This document shows, piece by piece, positions 41,085 through 49,341 of a DNA stretch of 64,000 nucleotides. The DNA lies in the NCBI RefSeq assembly GCF_000143415.4, contig NW_003314332.1, positions 471,494 to 535,493 of the forward strand, given 5' to 3'. Position numbers and translations under genes: made by a program. Below the pieces are notes generated by a model, which saw only the letters and a list, made by a program, of their open reading frames with translations, was not told the DNA's origin and searched no databases. Each line of letters opens with the position of its first letter. Positions within the stretch are counted from its first letter, which is position 1. The stretch is from Selaginella moellendorffii. Lineage: Eukaryota; Streptophyta; Lycopodiopsida; Selaginellales; Selaginellaceae.

Positions 41085-43007
41085 CTAGCCTCTCACGATA
41101 TTAGAGAGGAGGAGATAAGGAACCTCGTTGCTGGGATCCATCTCCGCGGCGGCATTAGCAGCAACGTCGCCTCGATCCACATCGCCATGGATGCTACAAG
41201 CTCCCAGCAGATTCTTCCACGCACCAACATCAGGAGTAATAGGCATCCTTCCAACCAGTTCTTCACACTTGCCGAGCTCTCCGGCTCGACCCAAGATCGC
41301 CACCATGCACTGGTAGTGCTCGATCCTCGGCGTCACTCCATAGTCGGCCAGCATCGACGAGAAGTGGAGCTTGCTGGGACCGACGAGGCCGACGTGAGAG
41401 CACGCACTAAGAATCGCCGTGAGCGTCATGTCGTCCTGTTGAATCCCATCTAGATCCATTCTCTGGAAGATCCCGAGAGCTCTCTCGTACTGCCCGAACT
41501 GGGAGTAGCCGGTGAGCATCACTGTCCACGAGACAACGTTCTTGTCCACCGGCATAGCGTCGAAGAGAGCTCGCGCTTGATCGAGCTGGCCAGCGTTGGC
41601 GTAGGCCTCGATCATCGTGTTCCAGGCCACCACGTCGGGCCTGGCGATAGCGTCGAAAAGAGCTCGAGCCTCGCGAAGCTTTCCTTCTCGGCCATACACC
41701 GACACCATCGTCGTGAGTGCCACCGCGTCCTTCACTTCCATCCGATCGAAGAGCTCTCTCGCTGCTGCAAAGTCGCCGCTGCCAGCGTAACTCACGAGCA
41801 TCGACGTCGTCACGATCGTCCCCCGGTCCGGCATGGAAGAGAAGATCTCCCTGGCCTCCGCTAAGTTGCCACAGTCGCCGTGAGCAGCAACCATGCTGCT
41901 ACACGCAGCCTCGTCCCTCTGCGGCATCTTCTCAAACACCTCCATCGCCGCGGCAATCTTCCCGTGCTGGGCGAATCCAGCGAGCAGCCCGTTCCACGAG
42001 AGGACGTTCCTCGTTGGCATGACGAAGAACAGGCTCTCGGCTGCTACGACGTTCCCGGCCTGGCCGAGCGCCTGTACTAGCGCCGTCCATGACACAACAT
42101 TCCTCGATGGCATTCTTCCAAAGTAGGTTCGAGCTTCCCGGATGAATCCTCTGTGCGCGAGCCCAGACACCATGACACTCCAGGAGACGACGTTCCGGTT
42201 GGTCATCCTCTCGAAGATCTGCCGAGCCAGACTCATCTGTCCACTCTGCGCGTAGGCCGATAGCATCGCGTTCCAGGCGATGAAATCTTTCTCCGGCATC
42301 ACGGTGAAGAGAGCCTCGGCCTCGGACAGATGCCCGGCTTGGGCATTCGCTGCCATGACGGTCGTGAAAGAAACCACGTCCACCGCCGCCATCTTTTCGA
42401 AAGCCTGCGAGGCTTGGACACAACAACCGTTAGCGGCATACGATTGCAGCAACGCGTTCCACGACAGGATGTCTCTTCTGTGCATCCGATCGAAGATCTT
42501 TCTGGCTTCCTCGACATGCCCGGCTTGGGCATACGCCGTAAGTAGCAGAGTCCACGAAACCACGTCCGGATCCGGCATTCGATCGAGCAGCTTGCGGGAC
42601 TCCTGGAGATTTCCAGCTTGTGCGTATGCCGCGATCATGTGGTTCCAAGTTACCACATCGCGATCTGGAGCCTCGTCGAAGAGTTTCCTTGCCTCGTCAA
42701 GAGAGCCATTCTGGGTGTAAGCCTTGACCATCATGTTCCACGAGAACTTGTTGGGCTCGAGAAGAACGTCGAACACTTTCCTGGCCTCGCCGGGGCTGCC
42801 GCATTTCCCATACATGTCGATGAGGAGGTTGCCAAGGAATCTATTCTCGAAGTGGCGGCTGTTTTGGATCTCGTTGTGGAGGAGCTTTCCCTGTCCCAAG
42901 TTCCTGGAGTTCGAGCACTCTTTGATCCTCTCGGCCAGCTCGGTTTGTTCGTCGTAGTGAGTGAACGCATTGTGAAGAGCTCTAGAGGCTTTTCTTCTCA
43001 GCTGCAT
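41085..43007 (-). CDS. PLS/S-type pentatricopeptide repeat protein PPR-A
   Basis: Minus strand, intronless, ATG at 43007, 640 residues. Many repeats of about 31 residues have S-type signatures such as LIDMYGKCGSPGEARKVFD, LLDRMPDPDVVSWTLLLTAY, FERMTNRNVVSWSVMVSG and VFEKMPQRDEAACSSMVAA. An E-type tail follows (RIEHYQCMVAILGRAGELGK, MPITPDVGAWKNLLGACS, EVPYLLLSNIVRG) without DYW. It is expected to bind organellar RNA. The N terminus (MQLRRKASRALHNAF) is basic and Ser/Arg-rich, fitting a transit peptide. It is head-to-head with a GDSL gene 253 bp away. A tail of a second copy is at 32535-32695. Confidence 0.9.
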   Translation of the reverse strand: MQLRRKASRALHNAFTHYDEQTELAERIKECSNSRNLGQGKLLHNEIQNSRHFENRFLGNLLIDMYGKCGSPGEARKVFDVLLEPNKFSWNMMVKAYTQNGSLDEARKLFDEAPDRDVVTWNHMIAAYAQAGNLQESRKLLDRMPDPDVVSWTLLLTAYAQAGHVEEARKIFDRMHRRDILSWNALLQSYAANGCCVQASQAFEKMAAVDVVSFTTVMAANAQAGHLSEAEALFTVMPEKDFIAWNAMLSAYAQSGQMSLARQIFERMTNRNVVSWSVMVSGLAHRGFIREARTYFGRMPSRNVVSWTALVQALGQAGNVVAAESLFFVMPTRNVLSWNGLLAGFAQHGKIAAAMEVFEKMPQRDEAACSSMVAAHGDCGNLAEAREIFSSMPDRGTIVTTSMLVSYAGSGDFAAARELFDRMEVKDAVALTTMVSVYGREGKLREARALFDAIARPDVVAWNTMIEAYANAGQLDQARALFDAMPVDKNVVSWTVMLTGYSQFGQYERALGIFQRMDLDGIQQDDMTLTAILSACSHVGLVGPSKLHFSSMLADYGVTPRIEHYQCMVAILGRAGELGKCEELVGRMPITPDVGAWKNLLGACSIHGDVDRGDVAANAAAEMDPSNEVPYLLLSNIVRG

Positions 43008-43259
43008 CAAACCAATTCGAGGCTGCCTGTAAGCAAGTTTCGTGCTAGACCTTTCATGGAATTCTATGATTGAAAAGACCTCCTAGTGTCGTGACATCGA
43101 AATGGCTATTATATTTAGCCAATATAGATAGAAATAGAAATGAAGTGTATAATTTGTAAACCTTGTTATGTAAAAATATCAAGAGTGAAATAAAAATGAC
43201 ACCACACACACATATAAATGTGATCGTTCTTAAGATAATTCATTGTCATAACTTTTTCA
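43008..43259. promoter_or_regulatory. divergent promoter between PPR-A and GDSL copy 2
   Basis: Holds TATAAAT at 43213-43219, 41 bp before the GDSL ATG. About 150 bp of its right side (from about 43120) is shared, inverted, with the region upstream of GDSL copy 1 (30110-30235). Homology ends near 43120, inside an AGAAATAGAAATG run. Confidence 0.6.
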
Positions 43260-44423
43260 ATGGCTCCTATGGCATCACTGTCATTTGTTTCGGTTCTTTT
43301 GATGTTTCTTGTGCTTCAAGTTGGTGCTGGGCGAAGAAGTTTTCAATCGTTCTTATGTCCTACTGCAATCTTTAGTCTTACTGATTCACTATCTGACACG
43401 GGAAATCGCAATCTTGAAGCGCTTGCATCAGGGAATTATAGTATTTCTGGACATCTTCCATATGGTATGACAATTGGAAAGGCTACTGGGAGATTTAGTG
43501 ATGGATATTTGCTTATTGATTTTTTAACTCGTGGTCTCAAGCTTGGTGATTCTGCACGTCCTAGCTTAACATATAATGGTACTTATTTCACAAGCTTGAA
43601 TTTTGGTTATGCTGGAGCTACTGTTTGTCCATCTACTAATAATTTTTCTACACCTCACATATTATCGGCACAAGTTTCAGATTTTTTATGGCATAAACAA
43701 CAAGTGAAAGATTATCAAGATGGAGCTAAAGTGGATAAAAATGTATTATATGAGAAAGCACTTTATTTTATTGAGATTGGGGGTAATGATATTAATTATA
43801 TGATGCCACATTTTCCAGATATTTTAAATACCACTATTCCATCTGTGATATCCGGAATTAAATCTAGTATTTTAAGTTTATATGAATCTGGAGCAAGAAA
43901 TTTCCTAGTGCTGAATCTTCCTCGTTCAGATTGTGCTCCAGGTTATATATCAGCATTTGGACCATATGCTAATATTAATGGTAGTGGTATACATAGTGAT
44001 AACCTTGGATGTATTGTTGAGGTTACACAAGTATTTGAAACCTTTAACAAGCAGCTTTTGGATATGGTGGTTGATATTAATGATCAAAATGATGACATTA
44101 ATATATATCATTTTGATTGGTTTGCAGCAACTGATCATGTGATAAAGAACATGCATCACTACAAATTTAAAAGCTATAAAAGTGCTTGTTGTGGTATACC
44201 AGGAAATGATTATCATTGTGAAGGTTTAGCACTTTGTGGTTGTGGACAAACAAATAGCACTACTTGTAAACATCCTGGAGAACATATTACTTGGGATGGA
44301 ACACATTACACACAACATTTCTATGAGGTATCATCTCAATTTGTTCTACATGGCAATTTTATCTCTCCAAGATTAAACTTACTTCCAGGGTGTGGTATTC
44401 CAATGCCACCCTCTGAAAATTAA
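43260..44423 (+). CDS. GDSL esterase/lipase-like secreted protein, copy 2
   Basis: Single exon, 387 residues, ATG at 43260. The signal peptide is residues 1-24 (MASLSFVSVLLMFLVLQVGA). Block I is FSLTDSLSDTGN (Thr replaces Gly, Ser kept), block III IEIGGNDINY and block V WDGTHY, so the Ser-Asp-His triad is present. It differs from copy 1 by scattered substitutions and short indels, e.g. GPYANINGSGIHSDNLGCIV against a shorter form. Both copies are open, so both may be under selection. AT-rich codon use and lack of introns are shared with copy 1 and lectin-2. The secreted esterase substrate is unknown. The closest plant relatives by motif are the acetylajmalan-esterase-like GDSL group. Confidence 0.9.
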   Translation: MAPMASLSFVSVLLMFLVLQVGAGRRSFQSFLCPTAIFSLTDSLSDTGNRNLEALASGNYSISGHLPYGMTIGKATGRFSDGYLLIDFLTRGLKLGDSARPSLTYNGTYFTSLNFGYAGATVCPSTNNFSTPHILSAQVSDFLWHKQQVKDYQDGAKVDKNVLYEKALYFIEIGGNDINYMMPHFPDILNTTIPSVISGIKSSILSLYESGARNFLVLNLPRSDCAPGYISAFGPYANINGSGIHSDNLGCIVEVTQVFETFNKQLLDMVVDINDQNDDINIYHFDWFAATDHVIKNMHHYKFKSYKSACCGIPGNDYHCEGLALCGCGQTNSTTCKHPGEHITWDGTHYTQHFYEVSSQFVLHGNFISPRLNLLPGCGIPMPPSEN

Positions 44424-44791
44424 CTCTGAAAGTGATGATGTGATTCAAGACAGAAAGTAATAAATTCTGAAATCTCTTTTGCTTTTATGGATTCCCAGTA
44501 AGCTGAGTGATTGTAACAGCAATGAAGGTGGCGAGGACGAAACTCATTAGAAACTTTGCATCGTTTTTTTTACTTTTGGAAGGTCATAGAAGTTCTGGAC
44601 AGGTATGGAGTGGACCTTATCGACAAAATTAAAGGCCGAGGACGGGATCTCTCCATGCACAGAAGATTGGAGTGAAAGTCACCACCTTTGGGTATGGCCA
44701 CCACCCTGGACGAGTGCTTCTAGATAGCCGAGACGATTGGAGAATTTCCTTTGATTGCTCGCCATGCATTTACTCTTGGAGGAACTGGGGG
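44424..44791. other. spacer between GDSL copy 2 and PPR-C
   Basis: Contains GGAGAATTTCCTTTGATTG at about 44735-44755, the inverse of a motif near 28668-28685, supporting the inverted duplication. No gene. Confidence 0.5.
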
Positions 44792-46855
44792 TCAGCTCAC
44801 TTCGCCTTCCACATATATGTTACACAACAGCATGTAGTGAGCCGCAGCTCGAGGATCCATCTCAAAAACCTTGCTTGCAACTCGCGATCCACGCTCCAGA
44901 TCCCCATGAGTTCTACAGCCACCGAGTAGAGTCGTCCATGGAACGCAGTCGGGCTCGAGTGGCATTCGAGTGACAAGTTCCTCAGCTTCCTCCAGATGAC
45001 CCGCTCGGCAGAGAACGTCGACGATGCAGTGGTAGTGCTCCAGCGCTGGCTTCACCTCCGTTGCGTGATCGGAGCTCATTGATACGAACTGGTGCAAGCT
45101 CTTCTCCACCATGCCGGTGTGACTACACGAGTGCAAGACGGAGATGAAGGTGATCTCGTCGGCATCAATCCCGTCTTGGTTCATCTGCCAGAATGTCTCC
45201 AGTGCCTCCTTGGACTGTCCGTTGCAAGCGTGAGCTTCGATCATCGCAGTCCACGACGACAGATCTCTGCTTTCCAAAGAGTTGAACAGCTCTCTCGACT
45301 GATCCAAGCACCCCTTGTGAGCGTACGCGACGATCATCGCATTGAGGTTCTCCCACTCCGGCATCTTCTCGAGAAGATCAAATGCGAGCGCTGGGTAGTG
45401 GTTCTGTGTGCAAGCTGCCACCATTACGGCCCAGCAGCTCTTGTCCCTGTGAACCATGCCGTCGAAGATCGCTCTAGCTTCGCAGACATGCCCGCTTTGG
45501 GCATAGGCGTGCACCATTGCAGTGCACGAGACGACGTTGTGCTCTGGAATCCTGTCGAAGATATCTTTCGAGTCGTAAGAGTTCCCAGCTCGAGCATAAC
45601 CAGCGACCAAAACCGACCACGGGATCACGCACTTCCTCGGCATCCGTGAGAACAAGTCGAAGGCCTCTCGAAGATAACCGTTCCGAGCGTACGCCTCGAT
45701 CATAGTCGTCCAGGCAACCGAATCCTTCACCGCCATCTCGTCAAACAAGTCGCGTGCCTCGCGGACGAGCCCCGAGTCGCCACAAGCGGCGATCATCGCA
45801 GTCGACAGCATCACGTCGCGATGCCGCATAGAGTTGAAAAGAAACCTCGCTCGATCCAGGGAACTCGCGGTGATCATCGCAGTGCAAGCGTCGAGAGTGA
45901 GGTTGTCCACCGTGAGTGAGTCAAGCATCGCCTCGGCCTCGGCAATGTGGCCATTCTGCGCGTACACGATGATCATGAAGTTGGCCACGCCTTCTTCCTC
46001 CACTGGAATTCGCTCGTAGAGATCTCTCGTCTCCTTGAGATGCCCGTTCTGGGCATATGCCGTGAGCATAGCCTTCCAGGCAACGACGTCCTTCTCGGGC
46101 ATGGAATCAAACACCTCTTTCGCGTCGAGGATCTGCCCACGCTGCCCATAAGCTGTGATCATCGCTGTCCAGGACACGCAATTCGCCTGGGGTGTGTTGT
46201 CCAGCATCCCTTTTCCAGTATCAAGATACCCCCCTTGAGCAAATGCCACGATCATGGAGCTCCAAGACACCGAATCCCACTGCGGCATCCTCGCAAAGAT
46301 CTGGGCAGCGAGAGGGACATCGCCGATCTGCGCGTAGGCGACGAGCAGCACCGTCCAGGAAACCACGTCTGGATGTGGCATCACATCGAAGAGGGCCTTG
46401 GCCTGATCGACGAGCCCTGCCTTGGCGTATGCCGAGATCATCAGCCTCCAGCTGACGAGCGTGCGATCCGGCCAGGAATCGAAGAGATCTCGAGCTTGAT
46501 CGATGTAGCCATTGTCGGTGTAGGCCTGGATCATGATATTTCCAGTGTAGCAGTTCTTGCTCGCCATCTCCTGGAAGATCTGCCTCGCTTCGTGGACGCG
46601 GCCACACTTCCCATACATTGTGATGAGGAGATTGGAGAGAAAGACATTGCGGCGATGCTTGCCTTGGAGAATGCGGGCATGAATCTCTCGTCCTCGCGCG
46701 AGATCCTTGAGCTTGGCGCAAGAAGTGAGAATCCTGGCGCATTGCTGGACCTCCGATTCACAGGAGAAGCGATTCTGTGCAATGGCATCGCCGAGGGATC
46801 GCTTAGCCGGCTCTTCGAATCCCAGAGCCCTAGCAATCCGCCATAGCTGGAACAT
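44792..46855 (-). CDS. PLS/S-type pentatricopeptide repeat protein PPR-C
   Basis: Minus strand, intronless, ATG at 46855, 687 residues. It starts MFQLWRIARALGFEEPAKRS, a plausible organellar leader. The first L/S unit (HRRNVFLSNLLITMYGKCGR) is followed by many 31-residue units (FDVMPHPDVVSWTVLLVAYA, FDSMPEKDVVAWKAMLTAYA, FSRMPRKCVIPWSVLVAGYA). An E-type tail follows (LEHYHCIVDVLCRAGHLEE, MPLEPDCVPWTTLLGGCRT, AAAHYMLLCNIYVEG). There is no DYW domain. One repeat near the middle is shortened (TAMITASSLDRARFLFNSM). Expected to act on organellar transcripts. Convergent with GDSL copy 2 and divergent from SUF4. Confidence 0.9.
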   Translation of the reverse strand: MFQLWRIARALGFEEPAKRSLGDAIAQNRFSCESEVQQCARILTSCAKLKDLARGREIHARILQGKHRRNVFLSNLLITMYGKCGRVHEARQIFQEMASKNCYTGNIMIQAYTDNGYIDQARDLFDSWPDRTLVSWRLMISAYAKAGLVDQAKALFDVMPHPDVVSWTVLLVAYAQIGDVPLAAQIFARMPQWDSVSWSSMIVAFAQGGYLDTGKGMLDNTPQANCVSWTAMITAYGQRGQILDAKEVFDSMPEKDVVAWKAMLTAYAQNGHLKETRDLYERIPVEEEGVANFMIIVYAQNGHIAEAEAMLDSLTVDNLTLDACTAMITASSLDRARFLFNSMRHRDVMLSTAMIAACGDSGLVREARDLFDEMAVKDSVAWTTMIEAYARNGYLREAFDLFSRMPRKCVIPWSVLVAGYARAGNSYDSKDIFDRIPEHNVVSCTAMVHAYAQSGHVCEARAIFDGMVHRDKSCWAVMVAACTQNHYPALAFDLLEKMPEWENLNAMIVAYAHKGCLDQSRELFNSLESRDLSSWTAMIEAHACNGQSKEALETFWQMNQDGIDADEITFISVLHSCSHTGMVEKSLHQFVSMSSDHATEVKPALEHYHCIVDVLCRAGHLEEAEELVTRMPLEPDCVPWTTLLGGCRTHGDLERGSRVASKVFEMDPRAAAHYMLLCNIYVEGEVS

Positions 46856-47207
46856 CCATTCTTTCGAGAGCTAGAGGCTAACGGAATATGCCACCGCACA
46901 GCTTCTAGCAGAATATGCCACGGCACATAACGCTAACGACAATAAGGGCCCGTGGGCAGCAAACCCTAGGGGGCCCTTGGCGGAGCGAGAAGGGGTGTGG
47001 CGGCGTCGATCACCGGTGAGTCCTGTGCCACATCCTGACTGCTGTCTCGCAAAGATCGCTGGTTAGATCGCCCGGAGAGTCTAGGGTTTTGTCGCTCTCC
47101 CCCTGTTAGATCTTCCTCATCGCGCCACTAGCTTGAGCGGCGGCGTCACTGCACTGCCTGATAGCGGTTTTGTGAAGCGATTCACCTGACGCAGCGTTCT
47201 TATCTCC
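46856..47207. promoter_or_regulatory. divergent promoter region between PPR-C and SUF4
   Basis: About 350 bp between ATGs at 46855 (-) and 47208 (+). It contains AAGGGCCCGTGGGC (about 46946-46959), related to plant site II (TGGGCY) elements, and telo-box-like AAACCCTAG and CTAGGGTTT sequences typical of housekeeping plant promoters. Confidence 0.45.
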
Positions 47208-48581
47208 ATGGGGAAGAAGAAGAAAAAGGTTTTTAAGGTGTGGTGCTACTACTGCGAGAGGGAGTTCGATGATGAGAAAATCCTCATCCAGCACCAGAAG
47301 GCCAAGCATTTCAAATGCCATGTCTGTCACAAGAAGCTCTCCACTGCCGGAGGAATGGTTGTCCATGTTTTGCAGGTCCACAAGGAGTCCATCACCAAGT
47401 AAGGATTTCTCCTTCTCTTTCATATGTTCTCTAAATTTCTTTCGCTTCTTTGCAGGGTTCCAAATGCAAAACCGGAAAGGGAGTCCACGGAGATCGAGAT
47501 TTATGGCATGGATGGAATTCCTCCGGAGCTACTAGCTAATCACGGAGAGGACGGTTTTGATGGTATGAAATCTTTCATTTTTAAAGTTTACTCACACTCG
47601 TTTTCTCCTTTGTGTAGACGACGAGAGGTCTGGGAAGTATCCCAAGATCGATTACGGTGCTAATGCCTATGGCATGGTCTCGCAGCAACCAGTGTATCCT
47701 CCGGTCCCCTCGTAAGTTTTTCTTTTTCTTTCCTTGTCCAGAGCTTTATAACTTACGCACATCTCTTTTCTCGCAGCTATGGAGCTCAGCCGCCAATGAT
47801 GCCTCCTCCTGCGACTTCACAGGGATGGTACTCCATGCCTATGCAGCCTCAGCCTCCTGGTCCACCTCCTGTGGGGAGACCTCCACAGCCGCTGTTTCCA
47901 ATCCAGTCACAGACCCAGCTTCCATCGCAACCTTTGTTTCCGATCAAGCCAGTCACTCACATCCCGCCCGCTTATCCTGTTCCACAACCAGTGTCAGCCC
48001 CCTCGGACGTCGTTGCACCGCCAGTTTCTTTGCCACCGATTACTCCAAGGCCTCCAGGAGCGCCGGCTGCGAATGAAGTTTATCTTGTCTGGGACGACGA
48101 GGCATTGTCCATGGTAAAGTTTCAGTTTTTCTTTGCTTTTCTGGACGATCTAACGTTGTTTGTGTGATTCATCTCAGGAGGAACGGAGGCTTTGCTTGCC
48201 ACAATACCAGGTTGTTGACGAGACTCTCCAGGTAAGTCGCCATTCACTTTGCATTCTAGAGTCGTTTCCTGTCCAGGTAAGTACTTAAAAAGCCTGTGTG
48301 TGAGGATGGGAATGGTGGTTTGTGCTTGAGATAACGATTTGGCCCCGCGCGCGCAGTGATGGCACACGATGTGGAAAAAAAAATTGTATCATCCGATTAA
48401 GGTTCTTAGTTCCTCATTAGAACTAGACTCTAGCTTTACTGACAAAATGGTTTTTTTCTCGCGGCTGCGTTTGGCAAGACTGATCCTTTGGTTCGCTGTG
48501 CAGATGAATTCTGTGGATGCAGCCATCGACAGGAGGATCTTAGAAGGGAGACTGGCCGGAAGGATGGCTTTCAAGGTATAA
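47208..48581 (+). CDS. SUF4: SUF4/BuGZ-like C2H2 zinc-finger protein
   Basis: Six exons: 47208-47398, 47456-47562, 47618-47711, 47777-48113, 48178-48231 and 48504-48581. All are in phase, giving 286 residues. The N terminus [20 protein letters not shown], with two C2H2 fingers (about 12-57, CYYC...HQKAKH and CHVC...HVLQVH), is nearly invariant in plant SUF4 and animal ZNF207/Bu[14 protein letters not shown] follows. The middle is Pro-rich. The C terminus has [19 protein letters not shown] and [20 protein letters not shown], the conserved end block. In Arabidopsis SUF4 binds DNA with FRIGIDA to activate FLC. In animals BuGZ binds microtubules and BUB3. Since a lycophyte has no FLC, the ancestral function is more likely general transcription or mitosis (inference). 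The last intron is 272 nt, longest of the gene. Confidence 0.92.
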
Positions 48582-48648
48582 AACGCGAGAAAGAAGCTCT
48601 CAGTCTAAAATAACCTTTGATTTATTAAGTGGAAGAGTAAACCTATAT

Positions 48649-48758
48649 GGTCCGTCGGATTCGCCTCGTTTAGAACCGTCGGATTGGTCAAGTTTGACGT
48701 CAAATGTGGTCTGTTGGTCCGTCGGATTCGCTACGTTTGAAACCGTTGGATTGTCAAG
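48649..48758 (+). repeat. two 43-bp direct repeats
   Basis: GGTCCGTCGGATTCG plus a similar CGTTT..AACCGT.GGATTG run occurs at 48649-48691 and again at 48716-48758, with a few differences. Located in the 3' flank of SUF4. Confidence 0.8.
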
Positions 48759-48794
48759 TCATGTTTGCCCTAATCCTGGAAGGGTGATTGGAGA

Positions 48795-49075
48795 ATGCGA
48801 CGAACACCTCTGCCTCTCATCGCCGGCGCGGTGCTGTAAGTGAAGCAAATGCGTGATTGATTGATGGCTTTGGGAACTCTAGGGCGGGCGTAGTGTCGGG
48901 GAATTACGTTTTCAAGCAAGATCTCCAGCGATACTGGAGCGAGAAGAAAAAGGAAGCACTGGAATCGCCCACTAGCGATCAATCCCAAGGAGGTAGCGAC
49001 CCATCGCAAGAACACAGCGATGAAGCGCTCGAAAATTCGTCCCCGGCGCATCAATCGCAGAAGACGATGGCATAA
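48795..49075 (+). CDS. small single-pass membrane protein
   Basis: Two exons: 48795-48835 and 48883-49075, phase-consistent, 77 residues. MRRTPLPLIAGAVLAGVVSG forms a short basic start plus one hydrophobic span. YVFKQDLQRYWSEKKKE and a Ser/Glu-rich tail follow. This layout (N-anchored single span, then a Tyr-Phe-Lys-Lys helix) resembles small plant mitochondrial inner-membrane or assembly proteins, but I cannot name the family. A long 5' neighbour is absent, and the EBF gene starts 267 bp downstream. Confidence 0.6.
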
Positions 49076-49341
49076 ACCCTAAAGCCTGCCAGCTGGCGTT
49101 TTGTACACGTGGCGGAAGTCTAGTGGAGGCATCATGTGTCTCTTTTACCTTTTGTCTTTGCTCTCTTTTTTTCATCATCGGCGAAACCCTAAGGCAAATT
49201 TTCAGGGATCTGGGACGGGGCGCTCCATCCTCGTCGATCGACCGGCGAGAGCTCAAGGTAGCGTGAATTCCCCCCTCCGCGACGATTGCTGGATTGGCGT
49301 GCGAGAGTTTTGGGAGATTTCTCGCTCAATGCGAGAGTGAA

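Noticed and set aside
45947-46846. 299-codon open frame on the + strand
   Set aside because: Antisense shadow of PPR-C.
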